DNA from: Methylotuvimicrobium sp018830325
Lineage (GTDB): Bacteria; Pseudomonadota; Gammaproteobacteria; Methylococcales; Methylomonadaceae
DNA length: 64,000 nucleotides
NCBI RefSeq assembly: GCF_044788715.1
Contig: NZ_CP173170.1
Location: 3,720,001-3,784,000 of the forward strand
Direction: 5' to 3'
In this document: positions 62,048-64,000 of the stretch, in pieces
How the letters are laid out: the number at the start of each line of letters is the position of its first letter
How positions within the stretch are numbered: position 1 is the stretch's first letter
Position numbers and translations under genes: made by a program
The notes under the pieces: model-generated
Database searches by the model: none
The model's input: only the letters and a program-made list of their open reading frames with translations
What the model was told of the DNA's origin: nothing

Positions 62048-64000
62048 TTAGCTTGCATATCGCTTCATTAAACCGGGCACGTCGAGAATCAGTGCAATGC
62101 GCCCGTCACCGGTGATCGTCGCCCCAGAAAGTCCATCCAAGCCTTGTAATTTCGCACCCAAAGCTTTAATAACAACTTCTTCCTGACCAATTAATTGATC
62201 CACGACAAAACCGACTTGACGCCCACCGGCATTGACCACGACGACATGCGCAGAAGCTTGTTTATTTAGTACATAATTCGGATCCTGCACGAGCCATTCG
62301 CCAAGATAAAATAGCGGTAAGGCTTTGTTTCGAACCATGACGACCTGCTGTCCATCTACGACATTAGTCACACGCAGATCCAGATCGAGAATTTCCATCA
62401 CGCTACCCAACGGTAATGCGAAGGCTTGATCGGCTAGCTTGACCATCAATGTCGGCATGATCGCAAGCGTCAAAGGTACTTTGATGGTAATCGTGGTACC
62501 GACGCCTTCCTTTGAATCAACCTCGACCGCACCGTTCATTTGAGAAATGCGGGTCTTTACAACATCCATACCGACACCCCGCCCCGAAACATCGGAAATC
62601 TCGGCTTTGGTCGAAAATCCGGGCATAAAAATTAAATTAAAACATTCGCGTTGATCCAGTCGAGCGGCGGTATCGGCATCCATTAAACCCTTTTCGACGA
62701 CCTTGGCCCGCAAAGCATTGGCATTCATGCCCTTGCCATCATCCTTTATCGATAACTCGATATGATCGCCTTGCTGCGAAGCGGTCAACACGACGACGCC
62801 TTCGGCCGGCTTACCTGCCGCAGTCCGCTCTTCCGGGCTTTCGATACCGTGATCGACCGAATTTCTCACTAAATGCACCAACGGGTCTGCCAAAGCCTCG
62901 ACTAAGTTCTTGTCGAGATCGGTTTCTTCTCCAACCAATTCCAGTCTAATTTGTTTATTGAGACTACGCGCCAAATCCCGGACTACACGCGGAAATCGAC
63001 CGAATACTTTTTTAATCGGCTGCATTCGGGTTTTCATGACCGCTAATTGTAGATCGGCTGTCACAACATCGAGATTAGCAATTGCCTTGGCCATCTGATC
63101 ATCGCTATCGGATGCTGATCTCAGCGTCTGAAAACGATTTCTAACCAAAACCAATTCGCCGACCATGTTCATGATATCGTCGAGTACCTGAGTATCGACC
63201 CGAACGGTGGGCTCGATTTGCGGAGATCCTGAAGGGGCTGCTTTTGAAGCGGCGGGCTTTTGATCTTTAGTGTCATGCTGCTCTATTGAATTAGCAGCGG
63301 ACGATGACTTGTCTTTGTTGCCGGGAACAAATTCGGCGACAGGTTTCTTTTCCGGCGCCTTAGGTGCTTGATCGCCGGTTTCGGCAACTACTGAAGGGTT
63401 GAACTTCCCTTTACCATGCAATTGATCGAGCAAATTTTCGAATTCGTCTTCGGTAATTTCATCGGAATCCGAAGTCGCCGGCACCGATTTTTTGGCGGGC
63501 ATCGATACCTTTTCGGCGTTTTCCGATTCGACTCCTGCATTCGATGCGGTTTCGCTTCGATCGGATTTGGGGGATGTCGGCGAACCGCCTTTGCCATGTA
63601 ATACATCGAGTAGTTGCTCGAATTCATCTTCGGTAATTTCATCGGCTGCTGAAGCAGGTTGCGATTCGCCTTGCGTTATTTTAGGGGCGGTCGGCGAAGC
63701 TCCTTTACCATGCAAGGTATCGAGCAATTGCTCGAACTCTTCCTCGGTGATTTCATCGGAGTTTGAACTATCGTCAATACCAGCCGATTCCTCGTCGGCT
63801 ATATTCAGCATCGATTCGAATTCTTTCTCGACAATATCGATTTCATCGGCGGAGGCAATAGGCGATGGCTCTTGTTCTTGCTCTTTCGCGCCCCTTTGTT
63901 CGGTCGCTTCCGCTTCGGTCGCTTTGCCGGGAGACGTAAAAGCCTGAAGTTTGTTCAGTAATGCCGGCGATGCTGGTTCAGGTTCATGTCCGGCACGAAT
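62048..64000 (-). CDS. cheA: Chemotaxis histidine kinase CheA, N-terminal part outside window
   Basis: The frame is open to the right edge, so the N-terminal phosphotransfer domain is not seen; the ATG at 63811 is internal. Visible parts: an acidic linker with three copies of an ITE(D/E)EFExLLDxLHGKG motif (about 63701-63757, 63587-63640, 63407-63460) and a degenerate fourth (EIDIVEKEFESML), then dimerisation helix TQVLDDIMNMVGELVLVRNRF, HATPase (LVRNSVDHGIESPEER, GRGVGMDVV) and the CheW-like regulatory domain to GLMKRY. It phosphorylates CheY and CheB. A strain or family comparison would show how normal the repeated linker motif is. The C-terminus is 10 bases from cheB. Confidence 0.93.
   Translation of the reverse strand: MRAGHEPEPASPALLNKLQAFTSPGKATEAEATEQRGAKEQEQEPSPIASADEIDIVEKEFESMLNIADEESAGIDDSSNSDEITEEEFEQLLDTLHGKGASPTAPKITQGESQPASAADEITEDEFEQLLDVLHGKGGSPTSPKSDRSETASNAGVESENAEKVSMPAKKSVPATSDSDEITEDEFENLLDQLHGKGKFNPSVVAETGDQAPKAPEKKPVAEFVPGNKDKSSSAANSIEQHDTKDQKPAASKAAPSGSPQIEPTVRVDTQVLDDIMNMVGELVLVRNRFQTLRSASDSDDQMAKAIANLDVVTADLQLAVMKTRMQPIKKVFGRFPRVVRDLARSLNKQIRLELVGEETDLDKNLVEALADPLVHLVRNSVDHGIESPEERTAAGKPAEGVVVLTASQQGDHIELSIKDDGKGMNANALRAKVVEKGLMDADTAARLDQRECFNLIFMPGFSTKAEISDVSGRGVGMDVVKTRISQMNGAVEVDSKEGVGTTITIKVPLTLAIMPTLMVKLADQAFALPLGSVMEILDLDLRVTNVVDGQQVVMVRNKALPLFYLGEWLVQDPNYVLNKQASAHVVVVNAGGRQVGFVVDQLIGQEEVVIKALGAKLQGLDGLSGATITGDGRIALILDVPGLMKRYAS

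Overview
The window looks like a chromosome segment of a gammaproteobacterial methanotroph or close relative (Methylomicrobium/Methylobacter type). This is inferred from the gene mix: a Pseudomonas/Vibrio-style polar chemotaxis operon with parC and parP, several exosortase-sorted (VPLPA-CTERM) surface proteins, a large two-heme cytochrome c peroxidase-like protein, hydroxypyruvate and tartronate-semialdehyde enzymes, and very many small intergenic repeats. No rRNA, tRNA or CRISPR array was seen.

Layout. 1-7.7 kb: a partial surface-type cytochrome c peroxidase, a TPR-sulfotransferase and a PrsT-like TPR lipoprotein. 8.2-18.5 kb: a coiled-coil membrane protein, an ABC-FtsX-AttH-type operon (9.0-13.4 kb), a minus-strand ggt-PPTase-DUF192 operon, and a reductase/isomerase pair for C2-C3 acids. 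18.6-28.5 kb: a small periplasmic protein, three tandem hybrid-free sensor kinases (one with a c-type heme motif), DUF4124 and DUF2782 proteins and a fused MFS-spermidine synthase. 28.7-42.6 kb is the accessory zone: four VPLPA-CTERM proteins, a STN-HEAT protein, nested repeats, and a DUF3570/DUF4266/ApbE/thioredoxin cluster whose DUF3570 barrel carries an exact DxxSGAT flavinylation motif. 43-53.4 kb is mostly housekeeping (radical SAM DUF4080, YfhL ferredoxin, coaD, rsmD, two M16 peptidases, cyoE, a TrpD2-like protein), split by a complete IS4-family element and a MazEF-type pair. 53.5-64 kb: a tandem PilZ protein, an SLT lipoprotein, an FKBP isomerase, then the cheA-cheB-motC-motD-parC-parP-cheW operon, with cheA running off the right edge.

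Most intergenic space is repeat-derived. I can define three MITE-like families with terminal inverted repeats and target duplications. Family A (1718-1991 and 30346-30687) has 8-bp duplications and a natural empty site nearby. Family B has four copies (8759-8968, 19050-19242, 53377-53478, 55956-56172) with 5-bp duplications. Family C has two copies (4407-4636, 34800-35018). There are also several REP-like palindrome families. A palindromic TGTGTCATATG-type site recurs upstream of the VPLPA-CTERM genes.

The best candidate for an under-described system is the 33.9-40.0 kb cluster: a periplasmic FMN transferase, a predicted outer-membrane barrel with a flavinylation site and a Met/His-rich second half, a small lipoprotein ending in a Cys-Gly-Cys tail, and a TlpA-like thioredoxin. 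Together they suggest an outer-membrane flavin redox device, possibly metal-linked.
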